Origin: Alangreenwoodia sp964438605
GTDB lineage: Bacteria; Bacillota; Clostridia; Peptostreptococcales; Anaerovoracaceae
Assembly (NCBI GenBank): GCA_964438605.1
Contig: CAYTKT010000014.1
Coordinates: forward strand, 1-44,461
DNA length: 44,461 bases
Direction of reading: 5' to 3'
In this document: positions 1-9,943 of the stretch, piece after piece
How positions within the stretch are numbered: the first letter of the stretch is position 1
How the letters are laid out: each line of letters starts with the position of its first letter
Made by a program: the position numbers and the translations under genes
The notes under the pieces: model-generated
Database searches by the model: none
What the model saw: only the letters and a program-made list of their open reading frames with translations
Told to the model about the DNA's origin: nothing

Positions 1-17
1 AAAAGGAGGAAGGAAAC

Positions 18-1115
18 ATGAAGAAAAAAATAGTATCCATCCTGTTAGTACTCACTATGGTACTAACGCTGACCCCGACCGTTGCTTTTGCGGCAACTTA
101 TGGGGATACCAACGGACACTGGGCCGAAAGCTCGATCGACCGCTGGAGTAAATCGGGAATCGTCCAGGGCGTTGGTGACGGTAGTTTTAACCCGGCCGGG
201 GAAATGACACGTGCAGAGGCGGCAGCCGTTTATGCGCGTTTGCTGAAGCTGGGTGAAAATGCGTCCGTCAGCCAGTTTACGGACGTTGTGCCGAATTCGT
301 GGTATGCTGACTCTGTGGCCAAGTGTGTCGCAAAAGGAATTCTGACCGGCACGTCGGCGACAACGATGAGTCCTGCCGGCGAACTGACACGTGAACAGAT
401 GTTTACGATGTTTGCGCGTTCCATGGGAATTGAGCCGCAATCAGAGGCCGACAGGACGTTTGACGATTCGTCGGACGTTTCCGATTTTGCCCGCGGCTAT
501 ATCAATGCGCTTGTAAACCTGGGCTATATCAATGGAATTTCGGCCACAGATATGGCTCCGCTCAACGACATCGACCGCGCCAGCGTAATGTCGCTGCTCG
601 ACAAGTCGATCTGTGAGTATGTTACGGAAAACGGTACGGTAACTCCGAGCGGAAACGGCCTTGTTCTCGTCGTCGCTGATGATGTAACGATTACCGGCGA
701 TTATTCGGGTACGGTCGTCATCGCAAAGGAAGACGCTAATGTTTCTCTGAAGGGTAGCACAGGAAAGATTCAGGTCAATGTGCTGGAAGACGGCGTGAAG
801 ATCAGCGACGCGCCGGAGGGTACGACGGTTAAGACGGCGGAAGGTGTAGAAAATACGACGGTTAACGACCAGACGGTGACTGACGACACGACGATTACTG
901 TTGAACCGCAGAAGAAACCAAGTACGCCAAATAGACCGAATACACCTCCACCAAGTGATCCAGAGCCGGAGCCGGAGCCGGAGCCGGAGCCAGAGACTCC
1001 CCCAGTAGAATCGCCAGAACTAGAAGAAGAAAAGCCGGATGAAGAAGAGCCTGACGAGCAACAAGAAGAAATTGGCGAAGAAACTGAAGAACAGGAAGAA
1101 AAACCTGCTGAATAA
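18..1115 (+). CDS. SLH-domain surface protein with Pro/Glu-rich tail
   Basis: A 365-residue exported protein. The ATG at 18 follows AAAGGAGGAAGG with normal spacing. Residues 1-25 form a classic signal peptide (Lys-rich start, hydrophobic core, cleavage near AFA-A). Three S-layer-homology repeats follow at about 28-70, 85-130 and 148-195, recognisable by W-A/WYAD, G-I-x-G and T-R-E/A-x patterns. SLH domains bind pyruvylated secondary wall polymer, so the protein should be anchored non-covalently to the wall. Residues 210-295 are Val/Thr-rich, probably beta-structured. The last 70 residues are a Pro-Glu tail built partly on a (PE)n repeat, likely an extended acidic spacer. No catalytic motif is visible. 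It lies 83 bp upstream of the giant SLH gene on the same strand. The role is inferred to be structural. Confidence 0.9.
   Translation: MKKKIVSILLVLTMVLTLTPTVAFAATYGDTNGHWAESSIDRWSKSGIVQGVGDGSFNPAGEMTRAEAAAVYARLLKLGENASVSQFTDVVPNSWYADSVAKCVAKGILTGTSATTMSPAGELTREQMFTMFARSMGIEPQSEADRTFDDSSDVSDFARGYINALVNLGYINGISATDMAPLNDIDRASVMSLLDKSICEYVTENGTVTPSGNGLVLVVADDVTITGDYSGTVVIAKEDANVSLKGSTGKIQVNVLEDGVKISDAPEGTTVKTAEGVENTTVNDQTVTDDTTITVEPQKKPSTPNRPNTPPPSDPEPEPEPEPEPETPPVESPELEEEKPDEEEPDEQQEEIGEETEEQEEKPAE
963..995 (+). repeat. In-frame GAGCCG hexanucleotide microsatellite
   Basis: Four exact GAGCCG units at 963-986 followed by a GAGCCA variant encode the (Glu-Pro)n stretch of the small SLH protein. 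Copy-number slippage would change tail length by two residues per unit without shifting frame. Confidence 0.8.
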
Positions 1116-1146
1116 GTAAGAATTACAAAATTTCATTTTTTCAGTA

Positions 1147-1156
1147 GGGGGGGGGG
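1147..1156 (+). repeat. Homopolymeric G(10) tract upstream of the giant SLH gene
   Basis: Ten consecutive G lie between the two SLH genes, ending 42 nt before the ATG at 1199 and 26 nt before its AAGGAGGG ribosome binding site. Long G tracts are prone to slipped-strand mispairing. Here the tract is non-coding, so a length change would alter promoter geometry or the leader RNA rather than reading frame. A second G(10) tract precedes signal peptidase I. Confidence 0.85.
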
Positions 1157-1198
1157 AGGACGATTCCCTTCCTTATTTTGTGAAAAGGAGGGATTGAA

Positions 1199-4100
1199 AT
1201 GAAGAAGTACCAACGAGGGTTGTCTTTTTTTCTGACAGCAACTCTGGTTCTGGGCATGGTAGCATCTCCTGTTTATGCGGCTAAGCCGGGCGACACGCTG
1301 TCAACGAGCGGGAGATTCGTGGTGGACAGTCAATCGGTTCGGTTGGCAAACGGAATCACAGAGACAACGATAACAACAAACAATAACGAAAGCTCGAAGC
1401 AGAATATTGATTATGTTGTGGAAATTGATCCCAAAGTCAAAACGACACGCCTGATGGCAGGATACGGAGATTATAATGCGGGTTCGTGGAAATTGAAAAA
1501 AATAACGGATCAGGCGGATGCCGCACAGAAGGCTTTTAAAAAAGATCCGTCGAAGTATCCGAATTATAAAGTTGTCGGTGTTTTAAACGCAGATTTCTAC
1601 AATATGGGGACCGGTCAACCTGTGGGAGCACTGGTAATGGATGGTAAAATCTGTAATAGTGCAAATGGACGTCCATATTTCGCGATGTTAAACAATGGAG
1701 AGTATGTCATTAGGACGGACGATGATCTTTCAGACGTTCAAGAAGCGGTAGGAGGTTCAGTATATCTGGTTCAGAACGGGATTGCGGAAAACATTACCGA
1801 CGAAAAAATTACCAGCCGGACAGCTGTTGGAATAAAAAACGACGGTACGATTGTCACATTGGTGACGAGAGGTTACAGTCCGCCGTTGACATGTGGGTAT
1901 ACATTGGCGCAACTGGCTGAAATGATGGTGGATATGGGATGTGAAACCGCTCTGAATCTCGACTCAAGCGGGTCTTCCTCCTATGCGTCGTGTTATGAAG
2001 GCGAAAAGAAAATTGCAATTCGAAACAGTCCGTCGGACGGTGGCGAGCGTTATGTATCGTCTTCTATTTTGCTCGTTTCCACGGAAGCACCTAGCGGAAC
2101 ATTCGATCATGCTGTAATTTCTCCTTCCAAAACATTTTATACGCCGAACAAAACGATTGATTTCAGCGCAAAATATGTGGATTCAAGCGGAGCGACGGTT
2201 TCCGAAGTACCAGAGTTAACGTGGGACGTTTCTAATTCTGATATGGGAACAATTTCAGACGACGGCAAGTTTCAACCTTCGGGGAAAGAGGGTCAAGTAA
2301 CCGTTTTTCTTAAGGATAAAAATGGAAAACACGTTGGGGAACAAACAGTTCAGCTTGTTCAGCCGGACGAAATCAAGTTTGATTCACAGGAGGTAACCCT
2401 TGGCTTTAATGAGGAGAGCGATCTTGGAATACAGCTGAGATATCAGGGTGCTCCTATAATTTACGACCCAAATGATATACAATGGACAATCTCAGACGTC
2501 AATATTACGAGTTCTTCTGAGAGTGGTGAATCTCTGGGTTCTATTTCGGAAGAAACGAATCTTTTTATATCAGCTAAAGCCACCTCGGGTACATGTAAAG
2601 TCACGGCTTCAGTGGGCAGTCTGTCTGCTTCGGTTTCTGTAGAAGTCGGCAAAGCTCCGGTTGTCGTCATGGACTTTGAGGATTTTATGGATGGTGAGGG
2701 TAAAGTTACTTCAGCTGAGAATTATTGGAACATCGGTCGTACCATCATGGATGGTTACAAGATACAAGCATTTTATAAAGAATCAGGTGAAGAAATAGAT
2801 ACAGATGTATCAAAATATACTGACAAATACCGGATCGTTACGGGACATTATGTGAATAATCGAAAAATTGAATTGAGCGCCTCAAGAGGCGGCAACGAGA
2901 GTGCGGAAATCGTCCGCAGAGAGGACGGATATCCAGTACGTTTTGGAAATCATTCATTGAAGCTGAATTATGATTTTACAAAAACAAATGGCGTAGAAGG
3001 CGCGTCAATCGGATTTTCGTCTGACGTTGTGATTCCGGGTTCGCCGACGGCTCTCGGCGTATGGGCATATATTCCGGAAGGTACGCCTAACTACTGGTTG
3101 AGAGTCGCGTTTGACGTGGAAGGAAGTATGCAATGTCTCAACTTTACGGAAGAGCCGGACAAAGCGTATCCGAAATCTGGAGGAAAGCGGTATGGCGGTG
3201 TCGCGGATTATGCGGATGACAACTGGCACTATTTTGAAGTCGATCTCAGCCAATGGAGAGGCTCACAGATTAAGTTGGCTGGTGGAGAAGCGATTCGTCT
3301 AATGGATTGTTACAATCAGTACGGGATCGCGTCGGGCGTTGGCGCGGGCAGTCATACGAAGGATGGCATTTTTGTGGACCGTTCCCAGCGTATCGGCAGT
3401 ATTTATGTCGACAATCTTCAGTTTGTCTATGGTACGATGAGAGATGATGTTACCTCTCCTGAGATTACAAACGTAACAACTGTAGACGGTGAAAAGAACG
3501 ATGTTGAGTCTGTGGAGGATAATACGGAATTTAAAACGCACGAACTTAATTTTGCAGCGTATTTTAAGGACGCGGATGCAGAAATTGTTAGCGGCATTGA
3601 TTATGACAATGTTTACGCATATATCGATGGTGTGAAATCGAAGAATGCCGTTGTGGACCATACTCTGGACTGTGTTTATTTCAGCAGTGATTTGTCGAAT
3701 GGAACCCATCGGATGAAAGTGTTGGTGACCGACGGATATGGGAATCAGACGGTAAAAACAATCTTGTTTACAGTCAATGATCCACAGAACACCAACGATG
3801 TGTCTGTTACCGTGGAGAAAGGCGCGGAAAAAGCAACGGTGGCAGCTTCGTATGATTTTAAACTAAAAACAAGTGATTTGTCAAAGATTAAATCTGTGAC
3901 GGCTACCGTACAGGCGACGAAGTCTTATAAAAAGTGTAAGGTGGAGCCTGTAGAAGGATTTGACGTGAGTGAAATCACATCAAACGATGTGTATAATACG
4001 TATACATTTACTCTGACAAAGAAAGATGACGCTCTTAAAGAGATTGGCAAAGAAGAAGGCGAACTTGCCACCGTGTCTTTTGAGATTCCGGCTACGGCAG

Positions 4101-7100
4101 CCGTCGGTGGAAAGTTTGAATATTCGGTTCCGGAAGGCAGCTTTACTTTGAGTGATGACCGAAAGGTCAGTTTTGCCAGCCCGCAGTATTCCGCTGAAAT
4201 CACGGCGCCATACAGTGTTTCCTCAGATGTTCTGATTGCACAGGATAAGGAAACAAAATATTTTCATGTGACGGATGAGGACGGAAAACCGGCCTCGGGC
4301 GTTGATGTATATCTGGATGAGAGGGAAAACTCTGAAACATCCATTGGCCAGTCGAATTCTGACGGAAAGGTTGAAGTGCCGATAGAATTACTGAGCAAAG
4401 TCCAGTCGTACAAAGTTTACGCAAAAGGCAGTGCCGGAGTTTCTTCCACGACAACAGGTTATGTGCTTGCAGCGGGAGGAAAAGAGGATGGAAGTCCTGA
4501 AATGATTCTGAATAACGCCGTGTCAGATGGCAGTTCTCAGAAAAATGTGACATGGCTGTCAAATCCGTTGACAAGTACAGCAACCCCGAAACTTCAATAC
4601 GCGGAAAAGGCTGCATATGATAAAAACCAAGATGAGGTCCAGTTTACGACGGTTGACGGAACGCAGACAGTTCTTTCTCTCGCCGGATACGGAACTCAGA
4701 ATGTTTCGGGCAACTATGCGGTCAGAAGCAACCGAGTGAAGTTAACCGGTCTTGACAGTTCGAAGGAATACGTGTACAGAGTGGGCGATGGAACTCACTG
4801 GTCTGACGTTACGTCATTTACGCTTACGGACAAATCGTCGCTTGAAACAGATTTCTTTGTATTGGGCGACATTCAGGCTACAGACACGACGAATATCGAG
4901 ACAATATTGAGTGAACTGAATAAAGGCGATTATGATTTGGGAATCCAGACGGGAGATTTCGTAGACAAAGCGGACATCTATGAAGACTGGTGCACTAACC
5001 TGGGTCTTCTGGACGGCCTTGATGGAACGGATGTGCTTCATACGCTGGGCAACCACGATATCACGGGAGATACGGATAACTTCGATATTACCCGTTCAAT
5101 TTTCGGAATGGATGACCCGAAATATTATTCTGTTGAATACGGGTGTGTTTATATCGCGTCAATCAGCTACGGTGTCGGAGCCGATTATGAAAAGGCTCTG
5201 AATTGGCTGGTAACGGATGCACAGAGGAGCAATGCCACGTGGAAGATATTAACGATCCATCAGCCTGCGTATTATACGAATGACAGCGGCGGAAATGAAG
5301 TGATTCATGATATGCTGCCCGCTTATGCACAAAAAGCTGGAATTGACATCGTCTTTTCCGGACACGATCATTCTTATGCGAGAACATCTCCGATGATTGA
5401 CGGTAAAGTGGATGAAGACGGTGTTGTCTACTACATCTGCGCGTCCTCTGGCGAGAAATCCTATACAGTTTCGAAACATCCGGAATTTAATTTTGAACAG
5501 GTAAATGGCGATTATAACGCCGTTTATTTGACAGTGAAAGCCGATAATAATGAGATTACAGTAAACGCTTATGATTTAGTTGATGGAACACCTCAGGAAA
5601 TTGATACGTATACAAAAAAATATCAGACGGACTGTGGTGACCAGCATCAGTTTCTTTATAACGAGGGTTATCTGCAATGTCAGGTATGTGGGTATCGGCG
5701 CAGTATAGAAGGTTATACAGGATTGGCTACAATTGATCCGGAAACGAATAAACAGGTATATTTCTATCTGGGTGAAATTAAAACGGGTTGGATTGTAAAT
5801 GGAGATCAATATTACCATGCCGGAGACGATGGAATCCTGCATAAAACGATCCAGAATGAACCGAAGTGCAGGGAATACTGGTATACTGGCGCGGTCTGTG
5901 AGGACGATGGAGAAGCGATAACAGGCCACAGAGAAAATCCTCAGGGACATGATTGGGATGAACACCATATCTGTAATCGGTGTACATTCCGTGGGATTGA
6001 TATCAGTTCTCTTGACATTTCTTTAAATTCATCTGAATGGACATGGTCAGGGAATACGATTCGCCCGATTATAACAATTATGGATGGTGGAAAGAAATTG
6101 ACGCGTGCAGTCAGTATCGGATCAGGAGTGGGTGATTATTATTCTGTTTATCCGGCCACTCCAGACGTTGGAACCGCAACCATAACGGTGATGGGTATGG
6201 TTGATTACTATGGAGAAACGGAGATCAGCTTTGAAGTCGTTCCACCTGCGGTTACAAATCTTACATCGGCATGGACGACGTCGGATTCTCTGGGATTGAA
6301 ATGGGATGCGGCGCACGGCGCGACGTATTACCGGGTTTCTGTTTATGATGAAAGTAAAGATACGTACTATTATCGTTATACGACAACGGATACTGAAATC
6401 ACAATCGAGGGTCTGCAGCCAGGAAAAGAATATACGTATCGCGTCCGCGCTTATGCTGAAATTGATGGTAAGACGTATACGGCGAAAAAAAGCTCGGATT
6501 CCTTGACTGTCACAACAGAAGGAAGCAGCGACGTTACGTTTTCTGGAGGTAACAAAGTTAATAGGACTTTCGGAGATGAAGGTTTTGTTAGTATCGCGAA
6601 GGATGTTAACGGGAGCAGCGACGGTTTCATTTACAGTAGTTCGAATCCGAATGTAGCGAATGTCGATCAGAATACTGGCGAAGTGACGATTCATCATGCG
6701 GGTGTTGCTGTGATTTCCGCTACAAAAGGCGACAAGACCGGCCAGTATCGTCTGACGGTGGAGCCGAAGGCGGTCGGCCTTAAATGGTCGGGCACGGAAG
6801 AACGTACTTATGATGGAACGGCGTCAAACGTGACGGCTGTGGTGAACACCGGTCTGTTAGGCAGTGATGAGGCTGAAGTAACAGTCAGCGGCGGAGCGAA
6901 GAAAGACGCCGGAGAGCATACGGCGGTTGCTTCGGGAATCAGCAATCCGGACTACGCGCTGCCTGAGGAAAACAGCTGCAGTTATAAAATAAATCCAAAG
7001 AAAATCAGACTGAAGTGGGGAAATACGGATCTGACTTACAGCGGCGAAATGCAGGCGCCTGTTCCGGCGGTAAGCGACGGACTCGTGGAAGGTGATGAGA

Positions 7101-9550
7101 TCAGCTTTGCTGTGTCGCAGGCGAAGGAACCGGGCACTTATCGCACAAAGACTGTCAGTGAAAATCCGAATTACATCGTGAGCGATGGTGCCGAAACGAA
7201 ATTTTCCATCGTATTCCCGGATGTTACGCTTGAGAATGAGGACGGCGGTGAGCTTGCTTACTATATGGACGGAATGACGATCCATGTGGTAGGGATCGGT
7301 AGCAGCGTGAAAGTGACGTTGGACACGAAAAGCGGAAGCAGCGCCAGCGAGACGGTTCAATTGGGCGAAACAACACCGATCAATATCGGAGGCGTCACTT
7401 ATACCGTGGATGGCAGCGGACTTGTCAATGTGCCGATAGACCTTAAAAATGGAAGTACGATAGGCTCAGTCGCTGATGAAAAAATGGCAGATGACGCGAT
7501 AGGCGTTGTGAAATCAGCAGTTAATGACCAACATAATAGATTTCAAGGCATTCTTGCGGCGATTGCAGGCAAGGTAAGTGATTTAATCGCCGGATCTGAT
7601 GAGGAGAATCTTGTGAAGCCTGATTCAGAACTTGAAGTCTCTATGAATCTGGAAGCTCTGGAATACGAAGCGAACGAAAAGTATGTCGTAGATATTAAGC
7701 CGATGTATGTCGTTAGAACGGCAGACGGAAAAGCGCTGGGAGAATCCCAGGTGCTGCCAAATGATAAGTTAAACACGCCTGTTCGTGTCAGTCTCAGAGT
7801 TCCTGATGGAATTACGCTGAACGAGAATACTTATATTAAACATCAGAAGGAAGACGGCACGGTGGAATACATCAAACCGTTATTCATAAGAAAAGCAGAG
7901 GATGCTGATGGAGGAAATGAGAATGCGAATAGCGTAAAAACAGAAGGAAATGAAACGGTCGTTGGCGGAGTACAAGATGACAGCGATGTGAAGGACGCCG
8001 CCGATGCATCAGATGACAATGCTGATGCGAATGGCATTGAAGGAAACGGAACGTCAGATGCGAAAGACATGGCAAGCGCTCAGATAAAGAGCGGCCAAGA
8101 TGGTTCATCGGCAGATGACAGCGCCGGCGCTGAAAGCGGCGAAGCAGATGCGGCAGAAAAAGCCGGCAGCGAAAACGTGTCGGCAGTAATATCAGAAGTA
8201 TCAGAAACGCAGACTACTGATGAGGGGAATAATGGAATAAACGGAAATGATGGCGACATGCCATTGAACACACCGGCAGATGCAGCGGATGAATCGGAAA
8301 ATGGCGGCGCTGAGTATATCGGCGCGGATGAAAATATCAGTTCAACGGCTGAAACTGGCACTGGCGACGGTCAGATTGTAACATTTGAAACGACTTCTTT
8401 CTCCATCTTTACGATTTACAACGACAGTCGCAGCGCAACCGTGACGTTTAATTATCCGGAATCGGATACCGGAAAACCGGACAGCAAAGATTCGGACGAC
8501 ACAACGCTGACACAGATTTTCGGGCCGTCAGATATTGGAAAGCCGCTGCCTTCTTTGCCTGAGAATGCAATCGGCTGGTCGATAAATGGAAAAGTTTACA
8601 CCGTTCTGGACGAAAACCTTCTCAATGATAGTGAAACACCACTGACAGCGGAACCGGCCTATGCTCAGTCATCGTCGTCGTCATCGACGGCGTCATCATC
8701 AACCGGCGGAAGCGCATCTTATTCCATAACGGTTTCGTCCGGCATAGAGCACGGGACGATTTCCGTCAGTCCGAAGAAGGCTTCCAAAGGCAGTCGAGTG
8801 ACTGTTTCAGTCAAGCCGGAGGAAGGATACGTTCTTGATACTTTAGTTGCTAAAGATTCAAGCGGAAAAAATATCGAACTCAATGACAATAGAGACGGAA
8901 CCTACACGTTTGAAATGCCGGCTTCCGATGTCAAAATCAGCGCAGTATTCCGGGAGGAAAAAGACACGGATACGTTGGGAACGGTGCCTGTTGCATCGTT
9001 CAGTCAGTTTGTCGATCTTAATCCGGATTACTGGTATGCGGAAGGCATTGAATACGTGCTTTCTCACGGCATGATGAACGGCACGAGCGAAACGACGTTT
9101 GAACCGGATACGGTGACGACGCGGTCCATGCTCGTAACGATTCTCTATCGGCTGGATGGTTCGCCAAAGACAGGCGAAGCCGGATTTGGCGATGTGACCG
9201 GTAACACCTGGTATTCGGCTGCTGTTGCGTGGGCGAAGGATAATGGAATCGTGATCGGCTATGAAAACGGCAATTTCGGACCGAATGATGTGGTTACGCG
9301 TGAACAGACAGCCACGATTCTGTACCGTTATGCAGCGTATAAAAATTACAGCAGGAGTGATCTGGCCGATCTTGGCGGATATGCCGATGCGGGCAGCATC
9401 AGTCTTTATGCGCAGGACGCGATGCGCTGGGCAAATGCGAAGGGCTTGATTAAAGGAACGACGAGCACGACGCTGACACCTGGCGGAGAGGCATCGCGTG
9501 CGGAAATAGCGACGATGCTGATGCGTTTTTGTGAGGAAGCTGCAAAATAG
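1199..9550 (+). CDS. Giant SLH-anchored surface protein with phosphodiester glycosidase and metallophosphoesterase domains
   Basis: 2783 residues; ATG follows AAAAGGAGGG. Signal peptide at 1-28 (cleavage near VYA-A). Domains in order: NAGPA/DUF2233 phosphodiester glycosidase about 45-293 (NADFYN near 130, SRTAVG, and LNLDSSGSS around D255 where DGGGSS is usual); Ig-like region 300-390; carbohydrate-binding-like beta region 487-745; Fn3-like region before a calcineurin-type phosphoesterase at about 1215-1460 with GD 1223-1224, GDFVD 1252-1256, GNHD 1284-1287, H1354 and GHDH 1388-1391; Cys/His-containing wall-repeat-like region 1480-1600; Fn3 1682-1772; BIG2-like 1781-1856; two MBG/YDG-like repeats 1857-2005; acidic disordered stretch 2235-2400; bacterial-repeat domain 2508-2585; three C-terminal SLH repeats 2600-2783. 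It is probably a wall-anchored enzyme acting on phosphorylated glycans or phosphodiesters. The substrate is inferred, not shown. Confidence 0.9.
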   Translation: MKKYQRGLSFFLTATLVLGMVASPVYAAKPGDTLSTSGRFVVDSQSVRLANGITETTITTNNNESSKQNIDYVVEIDPKVKTTRLMAGYGDYNAGSWKLKKITDQADAAQKAFKKDPSKYPNYKVVGVLNADFYNMGTGQPVGALVMDGKICNSANGRPYFAMLNNGEYVIRTDDDLSDVQEAVGGSVYLVQNGIAENITDEKITSRTAVGIKNDGTIVTLVTRGYSPPLTCGYTLAQLAEMMVDMGCETALNLDSSGSSSYASCYEGEKKIAIRNSPSDGGERYVSSSILLVSTEAPSGTFDHAVISPSKTFYTPNKTIDFSAKYVDSSGATVSEVPELTWDVSNSDMGTISDDGKFQPSGKEGQVTVFLKDKNGKHVGEQTVQLVQPDEIKFDSQEVTLGFNEESDLGIQLRYQGAPIIYDPNDIQWTISDVNITSSSESGESLGSISEETNLFISAKATSGTCKVTASVGSLSASVSVEVGKAPVVVMDFEDFMDGEGKVTSAENYWNIGRTIMDGYKIQAFYKESGEEIDTDVSKYTDKYRIVTGHYVNNRKIELSASRGGNESAEIVRREDGYPVRFGNHSLKLNYDFTKTNGVEGASIGFSSDVVIPGSPTALGVWAYIPEGTPNYWLRVAFDVEGSMQCLNFTEEPDKAYPKSGGKRYGGVADYADDNWHYFEVDLSQWRGSQIKLAGGEAIRLMDCYNQYGIASGVGAGSHTKDGIFVDRSQRIGSIYVDNLQFVYGTMRDDVTSPEITNVTTVDGEKNDVESVEDNTEFKTHELNFAAYFKDADAEIVSGIDYDNVYAYIDGVKSKNAVVDHTLDCVYFSSDLSNGTHRMKVLVTDGYGNQTVKTILFTVNDPQNTNDVSVTVEKGAEKATVAASYDFKLKTSDLSKIKSVTATVQATKSYKKCKVEPVEGFDVSEITSNDVYNTYTFTLTKKDDALKEIGKEEGELATVSFEIPATAAVGGKFEYSVPEGSFTLSDDRKVSFASPQYSAEITAPYSVSSDVLIAQDKETKYFHVTDEDGKPASGVDVYLDERENSETSIGQSNSDGKVEVPIELLSKVQSYKVYAKGSAGVSSTTTGYVLAAGGKEDGSPEMILNNAVSDGSSQKNVTWLSNPLTSTATPKLQYAEKAAYDKNQDEVQFTTVDGTQTVLSLAGYGTQNVSGNYAVRSNRVKLTGLDSSKEYVYRVGDGTHWSDVTSFTLTDKSSLETDFFVLGDIQATDTTNIETILSELNKGDYDLGIQTGDFVDKADIYEDWCTNLGLLDGLDGTDVLHTLGNHDITGDTDNFDITRSIFGMDDPKYYSVEYGCVYIASISYGVGADYEKALNWLVTDAQRSNATWKILTIHQPAYYTNDSGGNEVIHDMLPAYAQKAGIDIVFSGHDHSYARTSPMIDGKVDEDGVVYYICASSGEKSYTVSKHPEFNFEQVNGDYNAVYLTVKADNNEITVNAYDLVDGTPQEIDTYTKKYQTDCGDQHQFLYNEGYLQCQVCGYRRSIEGYTGLATIDPETNKQVYFYLGEIKTGWIVNGDQYYHAGDDGILHKTIQNEPKCREYWYTGAVCEDDGEAITGHRENPQGHDWDEHHICNRCTFRGIDISSLDISLNSSEWTWSGNTIRPIITIMDGGKKLTRAVSIGSGVGDYYSVYPATPDVGTATITVMGMVDYYGETEISFEVVPPAVTNLTSAWTTSDSLGLKWDAAHGATYYRVSVYDESKDTYYYRYTTTDTEITIEGLQPGKEYTYRVRAYAEIDGKTYTAKKSSDSLTVTTEGSSDVTFSGGNKVNRTFGDEGFVSIAKDVNGSSDGFIYSSSNPNVANVDQNTGEVTIHHAGVAVISATKGDKTGQYRLTVEPKAVGLKWSGTEERTYDGTASNVTAVVNTGLLGSDEAEVTVSGGAKKDAGEHTAVASGISNPDYALPEENSCSYKINPKKIRLKWGNTDLTYSGEMQAPVPAVSDGLVEGDEISFAVSQAKEPGTYRTKTVSENPNYIVSDGAETKFSIVFPDVTLENEDGGELAYYMDGMTIHVVGIGSSVKVTLDTKSGSSASETVQLGETTPINIGGVTYTVDGSGLVNVPIDLKNGSTIGSVADEKMADDAIGVVKSAVNDQHNRFQGILAAIAGKVSDLIAGSDEENLVKPDSELEVSMNLEALEYEANEKYVVDIKPMYVVRTADGKALGESQVLPNDKLNTPVRVSLRVPDGITLNENTYIKHQKEDGTVEYIKPLFIRKAEDADGGNENANSVKTEGNETVVGGVQDDSDVKDAADASDDNADANGIEGNGTSDAKDMASAQIKSGQDGSSADDSAGAESGEADAAEKAGSENVSAVISEVSETQTTDEGNNGINGNDGDMPLNTPADAADESENGGAEYIGADENISSTAETGTGDGQIVTFETTSFSIFTIYNDSRSATVTFNYPESDTGKPDSKDSDDTTLTQIFGPSDIGKPLPSLPENAIGWSINGKVYTVLDENLLNDSETPLTAEPAYAQSSSSSSTASSSTGGSASYSITVSSGIEHGTISVSPKKASKGSRVTVSVKPEEGYVLDTLVAKDSSGKNIELNDNRDGTYTFEMPASDVKISAVFREEKDTDTLGTVPVASFSQFVDLNPDYWYAEGIEYVLSHGMMNGTSETTFEPDTVTTRSMLVTILYRLDGSPKTGEAGFGDVTGNTWYSAAVAWAKDNGIVIGYENGNFGPNDVVTREQTATILYRYAAYKNYSRSDLADLGGYADAGSISLYAQDAMRWANAKGLIKGTTSTTLTPGGEASRAEIATMLMRFCEEAAK

Positions 9551-9698
9551 CAGATGTTCTGGAGGAAGAAATATAAAAAGTCATAATCCGGCGGGAATTT
9601 TTATTCCGGAGAAATACGTGCAGCTGGTTGTAACGGAACAGAAAAATTGACATTCAGCAAGCAGAACGGACGAAAATCAACCGACCGGAAAAAATGAC

Positions 9699-9747
9699 GG
9701 GGCAAAAGCCGCCGCGCATCTGCGCGGTGGCTTTTGCCCCGCTTTTT
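9699..9747 (+). terminator. Rho-independent terminator of the giant SLH gene
   Basis: A 20-bp stem (arms 9699-9718 and 9721-9740, GGGGCAAAAGCC on the left arm) contains one G-U wobble and a 2-nt loop. It is followed by GC and five T residues. It lies 150 bp after the stop codon. Confidence 0.9.
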
Positions 9748-9752
9748 ATTTC

Positions 9753-9819
9753 AATAAAAAAATGGGCCATGATATGATATAGAAAAGGAATATTTTTCCT
9801 ATATCGTATCGTCATGGCC
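9753..9819 (-). terminator. Minus-strand terminator of the small membrane-protein gene
   Basis: An imperfect inverted repeat (about 9766-9819, arms GGCCATGA.../...TCATGGCC with a 3-nt bulge) is followed, read on the minus strand, by a run of seven T (plus-strand A at 9756-9762). It faces the plus-strand terminator at 9699-9747, as expected for convergent units. Confidence 0.7.
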
Positions 9820-9943
9820 TTCTTCTCCTCTTTCAGGAAGCAAAAGGAAGGAACGGTGAGCATTATCAAGGTTATTTTGAAATGTGATTCGGGAATTTGT
9901 ATCAGTTGAATAACCGGCGGCAAGCTGAACAGGTTAATGCCTG

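Noticed and set aside
8080..8361. Minus-strand open frames opposite the acidic region of the giant SLH protein
   Set aside because: Shadows of low-complexity coding sequence on the plus strand, which has a continuous, domain-supported frame.
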